From positions 62,001-126,000 of the forward strand of contig JAAESX010000210.1 of NCBI GenBank assembly GCA_024228935.1: a DNA stretch of 64,000 nucleotides, written 5' to 3'. Numbering within the stretch: position 1 is the stretch's first letter; every line of letters begins with the position of its first letter. Origin of the DNA: Pseudomonadota bacterium (GTDB lineage: Bacteria; Myxococcota_A; UBA796; CAJQPC01). A program made the position numbers and the translations under genes. Positions 1-8,671 of the stretch are shown here, in pieces. Below the pieces are notes generated by a model. It did not search any database. It had not been told where the DNA came from and saw only the letters and a list, made by a program, of their open reading frames with translations.

Positions 1-1207
1 CGATGCCCAGGACGCCGGTCGCCCACGTGGGCAGCGCGCGCTCGACCAGCGCGAAGATCGACGCCAGACCGCGGAACAGGAACAGCAGGTACAGCGGCGC
101 GAAGTTGTAGAGGTACCGGTCCTCGGCCTGGGCGGCGGCCAGCGCTACGAGGGGGGCGAGAGCGGTCGCGAGCGGGAGCCCGGTCACCAGGCTGCCGAGC
201 CAGGCCTGGCGCGTCTTGAGCGAGCCCTTGGCCAGGCCGGGGCCCCAGATGCCGATCCAGGGCAGCAACAGCGCGAGCGCCCACGGGATGAGCCGGGGCT
301 TGTGCGTGGGCAGCACCCGGGTGACCACGTCGGTGACGGCCGTCCCGAGTCCCCCGACGACCACCGCCGCCGCGTCGGCCAGGTGCCGCAGGGCGGTCTC
401 CTGGTCCGGGTTGGCCGTGTTCTTCTGGACGATGCCCTCGGCGAACACCGTCAGCAGCTCGCTCGTGGGGATGGTCGGGTACCAGCTGAAGACGGCGACG
501 ACGGCTGCCACGACGCCGGCCAAGTACAGCCCGGCGGTCACCGCGCGCTTGCCGGGCTCGGCGAGGGCGGCCGCGAGCAGCGCCCCGCAGATGGGGAACC
601 CGAGCGTGCTCAGGTGGCCGATGGCGCACATCCCGCCGATGACCCCCGCGACGACGGCGACCCAGCGCGCCTTCCCGGCGAAGCTCGCAGTCACCAACAG
701 GAGCGGCACCGCCATCGCGACGAACGCGTCGATGCCGAAGTGGCTGGCGGTGAAGGCCATGTGCATCGTGGCGGTCGCGGCGGCCGCGGCAGCGAACGCC
801 AGCCCGCCCAGTCCGGCTCGTCGCCCCAGCGCGTAGATGGCGGCGATGAACGTGAACGACACCAGGTGGTTCACCAGGTGGCCGGCCAGCACCACGTCGT
901 CCAGCCCGAGCCACATCACGATGGCCGTCAGGATGGTCCAGGTGGGCATCCGGTGGGGATCGATGTCCGCCAGGTTCCCGCCGGCGAGACCGCGCGCTGC
1001 CGCCGCCCACGGGCCGGCGTCCGGACCGGACAGGTACAGATCGAACTGCGAGGCCCACGCCGGGGCGCCCTCTCCGGCGTGCCCCATCGCCCAGCGAGGC
1101 TGGAGCCAGGCACGGAAGCCGAACAGGACGGCCAGGGCGGCGATGTCGCCCAGCACCCACCACGGTGCCCGCTTCAGCCGGCCCCACGGTGTGGGTGCGT
1201 CGGTCAC
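1..1207 (-). CDS. Polytopic glycosyltransferase-like membrane protein (C-terminus beyond window)
   Basis: The frame stays open from a GTG at 1207 to the window edge (402 codons), so the C-terminus is missing. The GTG overlaps the TAG of the upstream YceI-like gene by one base, implying translational coupling. A short cytoplasmic N-terminus is followed by a first membrane helix (about residues 20-36), a loop with several Asp residues, and then many hydrophobic segments. This layout resembles GT-C fold (mannosyl/arabinosyltransferase-like) integral membrane enzymes that use polyprenyl-phosphate sugars. No decisive family motif is visible, so the enzyme class is inferred from topology only. Confidence 0.6.
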   Translation of the reverse strand, partial: MTDAPTPWGRLKRAPWWVLGDIAALAVLFGFRAWLQPRWAMGHAGEGAPAWASQFDLYLSGPDAGPWAAAARGLAGGNLADIDPHRMPTWTILTAIVMWLGLDDVVLAGHLVNHLVSFTFIAAIYALGRRAGLGGLAFAAAAAATATMHMAFTASHFGIDAFVAMAVPLLLVTASFAGKARWVAVVAGVIGGMCAIGHLSTLGFPICGALLAAALAEPGKRAVTAGLYLAGVVAAVVAVFSWYPTIPTSELLTVFAEGIVQKNTANPDQETALRHLADAAAVVVGGLGTAVTDVVTRVLPTHKPRLIPWALALLLPWIGIWGPGLAKGSLKTRQAWLGSLVTGLPLATALAPLVALAAAQAEDRYLYNFAPLYLLFLFRGLASIFALVERALPTWATGVLGI

Positions 1208-1821
1208 TACTCGGGCTTGCCGTGGATATCGACGACGAGCGTCATCTTGTCCTGGTTCTTCAGCGCGCCGAAGCCGGCGGAGAACGGCGGCATGCCGAAC
1301 TGGCTCGAGGTGATCTTCGTGTTGCCCTTGGCCGAGAAGTTCACGCTGTCGGCCTTCACGGACATCGGCAGTGTCAGACTCTGCGAGGTGCCGTGGATGG
1401 TCATGTCGCCGGTGACCGTCGTGCGGTTCTCGCCGAGCTCACAGCCCGTCAGCTTCCACGTGATGGTCGTGTACTTGCTGACCCCGAGCACGTCGTCGTC
1501 CAGCATCGCGTCGCGGATGTCGGCGCGCTCGCCCTCGGAGGGGAAGGTGTCGTAGCCCAGCCGCTTGCGGATGCTCTCCTCGTCCACCACGAGCTTGTCG
1601 ACGGGGACGGTGATGTCCATCGCGCAGGCGGCGGGGTCCTCGGGGTCCCAGGTCGCGGTGCCCGTCCAGCCGGCGGCCTGGACGACGTGGTCGTGGGCCA
1701 GTGCCTGGGCGATGGTCGTCGGGTCCTTGTAGACTTGGACGTACAGCGAGCCCTTCAGGCTGTAGGTGACGGGGGCCGCCTCGACGGACGAGGCGAAGAG
1801 CGGAAGGAGGAGAGTCATCAT
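1207..1821 (-). CDS. YceI-like secreted protein
   Basis: 204 residues with a short N-terminal signal sequence ending near residue 15 (SVEAAP). The C-terminal half has the YceI pattern: a strand reading GDMTIHGTSQSLTLPMSV, then a serine-rich strand with a phenylalanine (SSQFGMPPF). YceI proteins are periplasmic lipocalin-like barrels that bind isoprenoid or other amphipathic lipids; the ligand here is unknown. ATG 1821 is used, with a second ATG one codon later. It lies 9 bases after the TonB-C-like gene and overlaps the following membrane protein start by one base, so it sits in a four-gene operon. Confidence 0.7.
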   Translation of the reverse strand: MMTLLLPLFASSVEAAPVTYSLKGSLYVQVYKDPTTIAQALAHDHVVQAAGWTGTATWDPEDPAACAMDITVPVDKLVVDEESIRKRLGYDTFPSEGERADIRDAMLDDDVLGVSKYTTITWKLTGCELGENRTTVTGDMTIHGTSQSLTLPMSVKADSVNFSAKGNTKITSSQFGMPPFSAGFGALKNQDKMTLVVDIHGKPE

Positions 1822-1830
1822 GCGTGCGTT

Positions 1831-2457
1831 CTACCTCAGCGCGAGATCCATCCGGTAGACGGTCCCGTCTCCCGGCGTCGTTCCGATGGTGTCGAGCCCG
1901 AATCGTTTCAGACGTCTCTTCACGGCGTCCTCCACTTCGGCTGGACAGTCGACCGTTCGCACGAACTCGGGCCGGTCCCGGTCGTCCACGCGCAGGTCGA
2001 GGACACATCGGTCGTCCGCGTATTCCGAGCCGCGCGGCACGCGGTAGGGCGTCGGCCACCGCGGTATGGCCGTCGGAGGCAGGCGCACGAGCACGTCGCC
2101 GTCCTCGAGCGGCAGGTCGGTCAGCACGGTGTGGCTGACGTAGACGAAGCGCATCGTGTAGCGCGCCTGTACCGCCTGTACCGCCTGGCCGCCCGCGGTG
2201 GGCGGGTGGAACTTCCAGGTGCGCATCGCGGCGGCGCTCGCCTCGGACAGCTCGGGGCGACAGTCCCCCGGCGCCGCGTCCAGCACGTCGCCGTACGGGT
2301 CGATGATCGCGGTGACCTCGCAGCTGTGGCGCTCGCCCGGGGTGGCCCCCAGCAGGACGAGGCCCTCGATGTCGGGGTCGGGCAGCGGCATCGCGTAGGC
2401 CATGACGTCGGCGGCCCCGGCTTCTCCCATCAGCGCGGTCGAGAGGAGCCAGATCAC
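1831..2457 (-). CDS. Secreted protein with two TonB-C-like modules
   Basis: 208 residues with a signal peptide (cleavage probably after GEAGA, about residue 15). Two regions each combine a Cys-containing beta strand with an amphipathic helix. The first contains AAAMRTWKFHPP (about residues 78-89), which matches the helix-to-strand signature of the TonB C-terminal domain (xxALxxWrFxPA). The second (about 145-190) has CVLDLRV followed by VEDAVKRRLKRFG. Neither an N-terminal anchor helix nor a Pro-rich spacer of a true TonB is present. GTG 2457 overlaps the upstream stop codon by four bases. Function unknown; a periplasmic TonB-C-fold protein rather than an energy transducer. Confidence 0.55.
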   Translation of the reverse strand: MIWLLSTALMGEAGAADVMAYAMPLPDPDIEGLVLLGATPGERHSCEVTAIIDPYGDVLDAAPGDCRPELSEASAAAMRTWKFHPPTAGGQAVQAVQARYTMRFVYVSHTVLTDLPLEDGDVLVRLPPTAIPRWPTPYRVPRGSEYADDRCVLDLRVDDRDRPEFVRTVDCPAEVEDAVKRRLKRFGLDTIGTTPGDGTVYRMDLALR

Positions 2458-3020
2458 GACTGGTCCTTCCAGGCCAGCTTGCCGATGCCGTAGCCACCCA
2501 TCTGGGCCAGGACGGCCAGGCGCATGAGGCCTTCGACGGCGCCACGCCGCGCGCGCACGCCCAGCCGGGTCGGAAGGAAGCCCAGCACGATGTGGCGAGG
2601 GTCCCTGCCACCCACGGCCAGCTTGTCCGCCACCGAGAGGATCGGCCCCGGGCCGGCGTCGTACCGCTCGCGATGTCCGAACGCGACGTACTCGCGCACC
2701 GTGGCCGCGTAGGGCTCGAGCAGCTCGAGCGCCTGTTCCCGCGAGCCTGCGTCCTCTTCTTCGACGGCCTGGCAGAACGCGACCCAGGCCAGGAGCACGA
2801 GCTCCATGGTCACCTCATCGCGCTCGACCCCCAGCTGCTCGATGAATTCCGGGGTGATGGCGTACAGGTCCTCTTCGATCAGCGCACGGAGCTCGTCGCC
2901 GGCTCGCTGGGGGAGGGGGCCCTCGGCCATCGCGCGCACCCGCACGTGCACCAGCTCGCTGGTGTCTTCGGTGACGGGCACCTCGGGGAGAGGCGCCTTG
3001 AAGAACTCGAACAGGCCCAT
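2454..3020 (-). CDS. Conserved hypothetical protein, 188 aa
   Basis: First gene of the operon running towards base 1. ATG 3020 begins MGLFEFFKAPLPE; the frame is open further upstream but that stretch lies antisense to the neighbouring + gene. The protein is acidic and mostly helical in its first 110 residues, with no signal peptide. A hydrophobic C-terminal part (about 150-180, GLMRLAVLAQMGGYGIG) could be a membrane-associated or buried helix. No family recognised. It diverges from the 2OG-oxygenase-like gene with only 25 bases between start codons. Confidence 0.6.
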   Translation of the reverse strand: MGLFEFFKAPLPEVPVTEDTSELVHVRVRAMAEGPLPQRAGDELRALIEEDLYAITPEFIEQLGVERDEVTMELVLLAWVAFCQAVEEEDAGSREQALELLEPYAATVREYVAFGHRERYDAGPGPILSVADKLAVGGRDPRHIVLGFLPTRLGVRARRGAVEGLMRLAVLAQMGGYGIGKLAWKDQS

Positions 3021-3034
3021 GTCGACAGCCGAGC

Positions 3035-3040
3035 TAACGT
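3035..3040 (+). promoter_or_regulatory. Putative -10 element of a leaderless promoter
   Basis: TAACGT lies five bases before the ATG at 3046. This TANNNT-to-start geometry recurs in front of several genes of the window. Confidence 0.4.
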
Positions 3041-3045
3041 GGGCC

Positions 3046-3819
3046 ATGCCGCTTCGCCCTGAGCTGCTGCTGCGCGATGTGCCCGAAGGCGTCGAGGTGC
3101 TTGATCCGCTCACGGACCAGAGGATCGTCGTGTCGGCGTCGGATCTGGAGGCCGATCGGCTTCCACCCACCTTTCTCGAGGGCGTCCTGGCCGAGCACCT
3201 GAGGGCCCAGGCGTGGGCGTGGCGGACCCAGCCGCCCGGCCGGTCGCTGGATGCGGTCGAGGGCCCGTGGTCCCGCGCGATCGAGCTGCCGACGGCCATC
3301 GCGCCGGCGTGGAGAGAGCCGGAGCGCTGGCGCCGACTGGCCGAGAGCGTGGCGGGAGGGGCCTGGAAGCTCGAGCTCGCCGGGTTCACGGACTGGACCC
3401 CGAGCCCATCGGTGTTCGAGCGCCTGGACACCGATCTGGTCAGTGCCTGGCGGGCTCGCGGCGGGGCGACGCTGTTCGAGGAGCCGGTCGTACGCGAGCT
3501 TTTCGGCGCCGTGCTGGGTTTGGACCTGACGGGCGCCGTCGAGGCGAACCGGTGGCGCATGGACCCGGGGGACAGCATCCGGTCGCACCGGGTGGGCCGT
3601 CGGTACGCGGCCACGTTCTCACTGGGCCTGTGTGTCGCCTGGCGCGCCGCCGATGGGGGCGCCATCGCCTTCGGGGATCCCGTCGACGGGCGCGTCGACA
3701 GCCGGTGGCTCCCCCATGCCGGGGACCTGCTCGTCTTCGCCGGTGGCCCCCACACCTGGCACTGGGTCGAGCCCCCCATCCGGGTCCGCGACACCTTCAC
3801 GGGGTGGTGGACGTTCTAG
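3046..3819 (+). CDS. 2OG-Fe(II) oxygenase-like protein
   Basis: 257 residues. The C-terminal 90 residues carry strands and motifs recalling prolyl-4-hydroxylase-type 2-oxoglutarate oxygenases: GGAIAFGD, LPHAGDLLVFAGGPHTW with the distal His, then RVRDTFTGWW, where Arg would contact the 2OG carboxylate. The proximal metal motif expected as HxD reads SHRVG, so the Asp ligand is not evident and activity is uncertain. ATG 3046 is chosen because the frame upstream lies antisense to the divergent operon and a -10-like TAACGT sits just before it. The last 201 bases overlap a small gene on the opposite strand. Confidence 0.5.
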   Translation: MPLRPELLLRDVPEGVEVLDPLTDQRIVVSASDLEADRLPPTFLEGVLAEHLRAQAWAWRTQPPGRSLDAVEGPWSRAIELPTAIAPAWREPERWRRLAESVAGGAWKLELAGFTDWTPSPSVFERLDTDLVSAWRARGGATLFEEPVVRELFGAVLGLDLTGAVEANRWRMDPGDSIRSHRVGRRYAATFSLGLCVAWRAADGGAIAFGDPVDGRVDSRWLPHAGDLLVFAGGPHTWHWVEPPIRVRDTFTGWWTF

Positions 3820-4029
3820 GACGTCCTCGTACAGCTCGTTGCCCTGTTCGTAGGGCTCGTACGTGATCTCGACCGGTGGACGGGGCCCGACGGTGATGCC
3901 GAACTTCGCCAGCAGCCAGAAGGATCCGTAGGCAAGGCCACCGAACCCACCCAGCACGAGCAGCGTCGCTGCGAGCAGGACGGTCCGGTTGACCGAGGAC
4001 TTCCGTGGCTCGCGGATCTGGTCGAACAC
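3619..4029 (-). CDS. Small membrane-anchored protein with disordered tail
   Basis: 136 residues. A basic N-terminus (REPRKSSVNR) is followed by one clear transmembrane helix (about residues 16-40), then a tail rich in Pro, Gly, Asp and Glu. The tail from about residue 70 lies entirely antisense to the 3' end of the 2OG-oxygenase-like gene (3619-3819). The membrane segment lies outside that overlap and supports a real gene, while the tail could be low-complexity read-through. No family recognised. Confidence 0.45.
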   Translation of the reverse strand: MFDQIREPRKSSVNRTVLLAATLLVLGGFGGLAYGSFWLLAKFGITVGPRPPVEITYEPYEQGNELYEDVLERPPPREGVADPDGGLDPVPGVGATGEDEQVPGMGEPPAVDAPVDGIPEGDGAPIGGAPGDTQAQ

Positions 4030-4054
4030 TCATCAAGCGCGTATCACTTCCCTC

Positions 4055-5023
4055 ATGGACGCCGACGCCCTCCTCGCCCGACTGCGAACCGATGACACCC
4101 ACACCCGCCAGCTGGTGACGCTGGTGGTGGACGATCTGCTCGATCGACCGGTCGAGGAGCTGGTCGATCCCGACTGGCTCGCGGCCAGGCTGACCGAAGG
4201 GTTCCGGGCCAGCGTCGAGGACGACCGCACCAAGGAGTGGATCCGCGCGCGGGTGCAGGATCTCCGGGCTCGCCTGGACCAGGAGTCCGGGCCGCTGCTG
4301 TACAAGGTCGATCCGGCGCTCGTCGAGCCGGTCAAGGACCTGCTCCGGCGGCCGTACGAGCCCAATCCGCTCGTCGTCCGGGCCCTCCTCGACCACAAGG
4401 CGACGCGCTCGATGTTCAGCGCGGTGCTCACGCACACGGTCGAGGAGTTCGCGAAGACCGTGAAGATGCCGGAGACGGCCAGCAAGGTCATCAAGTCCAC
4501 AGGCATCGGACGGAGCCGGCTCGCGCAGTGGGCCGGTGCGGCCAAGGCGGCGGCGGAGATCGTCGGGTCCGAGGTCGAGAAGCGCATGGAGGGCCGCGTC
4601 CAGGGCTACGTCGACGGCGCCATCGGCAAGGCCATCGAGATCGCGGTCGAGCACGCCTGCGACCCCCGCAACGCCGACGCCTGGGCCCAGCAGCGCGCGG
4701 ACTCGGTGGACGTCCTGCTGGCGTTCCCGGTCGAGACCTGGCGCGATGAGCTCGACAAGCTCGACCTGGATCAGCTGATCGACGACCTGGCCGCCACGCT
4801 GCGAGCGTTCGCCAAGAGCGATGCGTTCGAGGAGCAGGTGAAGGGCGTGCTGGAGCTGACCGTCCAGGAGGGCGAGGGGAAGACCGCTCGGCAGTTCCTG
4901 GACGGGAGCGGGCTCGAGGACACCTGGCGCGAGTCGCTGGAGGACCTGCTGAACGAGCGCGTCACCGCGTTCGTCGAGACCGATGCGTTCGAGGGCTGGC
5001 TGCGGGATCTCACGACGGAGTGA
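4055..5023 (+). CDS. Helical hypothetical protein, 322 aa
   Basis: Start ATG 4055 follows a -10-like TATCAC by seven bases; the frame continues upstream without a better start. The protein is almost wholly alpha-helical and charged, lacks a signal peptide and strong membrane segments, and contains repeated acidic amphipathic helices (for example AFEEQVKGVLEL and ESLEDLLNERVTAFVE). No catalytic motif is visible and no family is recognised. It is transcribed convergently towards the acyl-CoA ligase operon. Confidence 0.65.
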   Translation: MDADALLARLRTDDTHTRQLVTLVVDDLLDRPVEELVDPDWLAARLTEGFRASVEDDRTKEWIRARVQDLRARLDQESGPLLYKVDPALVEPVKDLLRRPYEPNPLVVRALLDHKATRSMFSAVLTHTVEEFAKTVKMPETASKVIKSTGIGRSRLAQWAGAAKAAAEIVGSEVEKRMEGRVQGYVDGAIGKAIEIAVEHACDPRNADAWAQQRADSVDVLLAFPVETWRDELDKLDLDQLIDDLAATLRAFAKSDAFEEQVKGVLELTVQEGEGKTARQFLDGSGLEDTWRESLEDLLNERVTAFVETDAFEGWLRDLTTE

Positions 5024-5032
5024 GCACGCCGC

Positions 5033-5903
5033 TCACGGCAGCCCGGCCAGGAAGGCGTCGGCCTTCTCCGCGAGCTCGACCAGCTCGGCGTCGGACGGCA
5101 ACTGCGCGAGGTGCAGCTCCAGCCCCGTGTCGGAGAGCACGCTCCCGGGATGCCCGTGGACACCCAGTGCAGCACGGCTTCGTGGTCCTCGAGGACCTGT
5201 CGCACACGCGCCTCGTCCCCGAACGCCGTGAGCGTCATCCCGAGCACGGGATCGCCCAGGTCGACCCGGTCCTCCGCGTCGGCGTGGTCCACGTGCTCGA
5301 TACGGAACGAGCCACCCAGCCGACGACGGAGCGTGACCCGCGTGGCGTCTTGGCGCACCAGCACGTCGAAGGGGCCGCCGGCGACCCGTCCGCTCTGGTT
5401 CAGCGGGCTCCCGACCAGCCGGATCCGCAGCCGCTTCTGGGCGCCCGCCCACAGGATCCGCTGGCGCTTGGCGATGCGCAGCAGCGGCAGCGGGTCGGTG
5501 CGCTCCAGGACGGCGACGCGCATCGAGACCGTCGGCCCGAGCTCCGCGCGCAGGGGCTTGCGGGTGTTGAGCAGGTCGTGCAGGTCGCCGTCCGCCAGCC
5601 ACTCCATCCAGTGGTTCGGCCCGGCCGTTCGGAAGCGGCGCAGGGGGCTGCGTTCCTGGCGGACCATCGAGACAGCGATGGTGTCCGGGCGCCAGGCGGT
5701 CTCGAGCAACCAGCTGTCCATGTTGAAGACGACCCGGCCCTTGCCGTGCTCGGTCTGTCGTGGGGCAACGGCTGCGTGTTCCACCACGCGTCGAGCTGCC
5801 GTGCTCGACGCGCCCGGTCGTCGCGCAACTGGAGGAACACGAACGGGCCGATGGTGAGCGTGAAGCACGCCACCATCAGCGCGAGTCCGGCCGCGAGACC
5901 CAC
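5033..5903 (-). pseudogene. Frameshifted paralogue of the neighbouring 296-aa protein
   Basis: One coherent protein is spread over three reading frames. The N-terminus (GTG 5903, one membrane helix) runs to about 5765. The middle part (FNMDSWLLETAWRPD to HEAVLHWV) continues in a second frame to about 5155. The C-terminus (HGHPGSVLSDTGLEL to the stop at 5033) is in a third. The middle and end align with the gene at 5904-6794 (SFRIEHV, then W-x-H-G-H-P-G-S-V-L). The first lesion is next to a CCCC run and one missing C would restore LPPRQTEHGKGRVVF. The second is best explained by two extra bases (GTGT for GT) near 5160. GTG 5903 abuts the upstream stop. Decay or consensus error cannot be told apart here. 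Confidence 0.7.
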
Positions 5904-6794
5904 TCAGCGCTCCAGACGGCGGAGCAGGGCGGCCAGCTCGTGGGCCAGGACGAGCAGTTCGTCGTCGTCGGGAAGCCCGGGCAGGACAATCGTGATGCCG
6001 TCGTCGGCCAGGACGGAGCCCGGGTGGCCATGGATCCAGCGCAGGAGGTCGTCCGCGTGGTCCGCAAGGATCGCGTCGCACTCGTGGGTGTGCCCGTAGC
6101 AGGCCAAGGTCATGGAAGCGACGGGGTTCTCGACCGACTTGCGACCCCACTCGCTGCCGGTCTCGACGTGCTCGATTCGGAACGAGTCGCCCAGCGGATG
6201 CTGCAGCTCGAGCGAACAGGGGGTGCCGATCTCGATGACCATCGGCATGCCGTCGACCGTGCCTGCGTACCGCTCGAGGTGCAGCTCGGCCCGCAGGTCG
6301 AGCTGTTCGTGGGCTTCGGGCCACAGCCTGGGCTGACCTCGCGCGAGCGCCATGAGGAGCTGGGCGTCGCCGGGCTCGAGCTGGTCGACCTCGAGCTCCA
6401 CGACGGGACCGAGCTTGACGTGCCTCGGGCGTCGATCGGTGATCCGTTTCCGTTGGCTGTCGGGCAGCAGGTCCACGGCGAGCAACGGGCGCTCGCAGAC
6501 GATGCGCCCCGCGGTGTACGTGAACCGCGCAGCGTCCTTTCGCCAGGCCACCCGGAGCGTCGCTTTGTGGATCCCCGGGTCCACTCGACCGGCCCCGTAC
6601 GGGGTCGAGAACGTGCAGGACGTGCCGGTCACGGTCACGTTCACGTCCGACACGTCCGGGTCTTCGCGCAGCGCCTGCCATGTGGCGGTGCACGCTGCGG
6701 CCAGTCGTCGCGAGGCCATCGAGTAGCCCACGACGACGGTCCCGAAGCCGGCACCGAGCGCGGCGACGGCGAGGGCGGCCCCCCAGCCGACCAT
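5904..6794 (-). CDS. Membrane-anchored protein of unknown function, 296 aa
   Basis: An N-terminal hydrophobic segment (residues 2-28) is followed by a soluble region with mixed alpha/beta character. The C-terminal 90 residues contain SFRIEHV, MTLACYGHTHE and IHGHPGSVL, motifs shared with the damaged paralogue next door. ATG 6794 overlaps the TGA of the acyl-CoA ligase by one base, so the two are probably co-translated. No known family is recognised; the pair looks like a lineage-specific family tied to the ligase operon. Confidence 0.6.
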   Translation of the reverse strand: MVGWGAALAVAALGAGFGTVVVGYSMASRRLAAACTATWQALREDPDVSDVNVTVTGTSCTFSTPYGAGRVDPGIHKATLRVAWRKDAARFTYTAGRIVCERPLLAVDLLPDSQRKRITDRRPRHVKLGPVVELEVDQLEPGDAQLLMALARGQPRLWPEAHEQLDLRAELHLERYAGTVDGMPMVIEIGTPCSLELQHPLGDSFRIEHVETGSEWGRKSVENPVASMTLACYGHTHECDAILADHADDLLRWIHGHPGSVLADDGITIVLPGLPDDDELLVLAHELAALLRRLER

Positions 6795-8575
6795 CAGGCG
6801 TAGAAGGCTTCGATCTCGGCCGAGTACTTCTCGTTCACGACCTTGCGCTTCACCTTCATCGTCGGGGTCAGCTCGCCGCCGTCCACGCTGAAGTCGGCCG
6901 GCAGGACCTTGATCTTCTTGATCTTCTGCACCCGGGCCAGCTCGCCGTTCTTCTCGTCGACCTGGGCCATCATCCAGCCGTGGAAGGTGTCGCACGTCGA
7001 GGCCTCGGCGGCCGTCTTCGCGGGGCTGCCGGACTCGGCCAGCGTCGCCGCCAGCTTCTCGTCGTCGAGCGTGAGCAGCGCGGACAGGTGCTTCCGGGCG
7101 TCGCCGATGACGACGAACTGGCTGATCGACGGGATGCTCTTCATCAGGCCCTCGATCACGTTCGGGGCGATGTTCTCGCCACCCGCCGTGATGATGAGCT
7201 CCTTCTTGCGGCCCGTGATGTGGCAGTACTTGCCCTCGAGCTTGCCGAGGTCACCGCTGTGCAGCCAGCCGTCCTCGTCGATGGCCTCGGCCGTCGCCTC
7301 GGGGTTCTTGTAGTAGCCCTTCATGATGTGGCGGCCGCGCATGCAGATCTCGCCGTCGGGGGCGATCTTGATCTCGCCGCCGGGCAGGACCCAGCCGACG
7401 CTTCCGGTCTTGTACGCGGTGGGGAGCGACAGGGTCGCGGGACCCGTGCACTCACTCATCCCGTAGACCTCCATGATCGGCACGCCCAGGCTCAGGAAGA
7501 ACTCGAGCGTCGACTTGGAGATGGGCGCGGCCGAGGTGATCTGGACGCGGCACTGGTCGAGACCCAGGGCCTCGCGCACCTTGCTGAAGACCAGCTTGTT
7601 GGCGAGCCCGTAGAAGAAGGGCAGGCTCTCGCCGTTCTGGGCGGCGTAGCCACCCTCGAGGCCGACACCCTTGGCCCAGGCACCGATCTTCTTCTTCATG
7701 CCCGAGTTCTGGGCGGCACCGGCCACGATCTTGGCCTGGATCTTCTCCCAGACGCGCGGGACGCCGAGGAACATGGTGGGGCGGACCTCGCGCAGGTTGT
7801 CGCCCAGCTTCTCGAGCGACTCGGCGAAGTAGGTGCAGCCACCACACGCCACCGGGAAGTGCAGCGAGATGAGCTGCTCGGCGATGTGGGACAGCGGCAG
7901 GTAGCTGATGACCCGCTCCTGCTCGACCGAGGCGTAGCCGTTGATGGTGGCCAGCGCGGACTCGGCGGTCCAGGTGATGTTGTCGTGCGTGATCATCACC
8001 GCCTTGGGGCTGCCCGTGGTGCCCGAGGTGTAGATGAACGTACAGGTCTCTTCGGGGTCCTGGCCGTCGACCCGCTCCTGGAGAGCGGCGTCATCGACGT
8101 TGTCGGCCAGCGCCATGAACTCGGACCAGCTGTAGGTGTAGTCGTGCTCGTCGGTGGTGTCGTCCATGATGACGAGCGCCTTGCACTTGGGCAGCTCGTC
8201 CCAGATCTCGTGGAACTTGGCCGCCTGCATCGCGTTCTCGGCGAACGCCACGACGCTGTCGCTGTGCTCGGTGATGTACTTGCACTGCTTGGGGCTGTTC
8301 GTCGTGTAGATGCCCGCCGGGAAGCCGCCGGCGTAGATGGCGCCGATGTCCGCGATCGCCCACTCCGGGCTGTTGTAGCCGATGATGGAGATACCGGTCT
8401 GCTTCTGGAGACCGAGGTGGATGAGCGCCTTGGCGGCGGTCTTCGCGTCGCGCTGGTACTCGGCCCAGGTCCAGGTCTTCCACGAGCCACCGCGCTTCAC
8501 CTTGAGGGCGGGCTTGTTGGCGTGCGTGGCGGCGGTCTTGTCGAAGACCTGCATGACGGTTTGCTTGGCGCTCAT
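6794..8575 (-). CDS. Long-chain fatty-acid--CoA ligase (AMP-binding)
   Basis: 593 residues, the usual length for FadD15/bubblegum-type acyl-CoA synthetases. Visible motifs: the P-loop-like FIYTSGTTGSPKAVMITHDN, the adenylate motif MEVYGMSECTGP, GWLHSGDLG, and ITGRKKELIITAGGENIAP near the hinge, with a C-terminal Lys-rich segment. It activates fatty acids to acyl-CoA via acyl-AMP for beta-oxidation or lipid synthesis. A good ribosome site (AAGGAG) precedes ATG 8575, and a possible -10 (TAGGAA) lies further upstream in the 96-base divergent region. It leads an operon with the two unknown paralogues. Confidence 0.9.
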   Translation of the reverse strand: MSAKQTVMQVFDKTAATHANKPALKVKRGGSWKTWTWAEYQRDAKTAAKALIHLGLQKQTGISIIGYNSPEWAIADIGAIYAGGFPAGIYTTNSPKQCKYITEHSDSVVAFAENAMQAAKFHEIWDELPKCKALVIMDDTTDEHDYTYSWSEFMALADNVDDAALQERVDGQDPEETCTFIYTSGTTGSPKAVMITHDNITWTAESALATINGYASVEQERVISYLPLSHIAEQLISLHFPVACGGCTYFAESLEKLGDNLREVRPTMFLGVPRVWEKIQAKIVAGAAQNSGMKKKIGAWAKGVGLEGGYAAQNGESLPFFYGLANKLVFSKVREALGLDQCRVQITSAAPISKSTLEFFLSLGVPIMEVYGMSECTGPATLSLPTAYKTGSVGWVLPGGEIKIAPDGEICMRGRHIMKGYYKNPEATAEAIDEDGWLHSGDLGKLEGKYCHITGRKKELIITAGGENIAPNVIEGLMKSIPSISQFVVIGDARKHLSALLTLDDEKLAATLAESGSPAKTAAEASTCDTFHGWMMAQVDEKNGELARVQKIKKIKVLPADFSVDGGELTPTMKVKRKVVNEKYSAEIEAFYA

Positions 8576-8671
8576 GGGTAGGCTCCTTGGACGATTCAGA
8601 GAGGACGATTCCTAACGTTGTTGGCCATGCCTTGACGAACAGTTCGGCCAGCGCAGGGCACAAGGACCACG

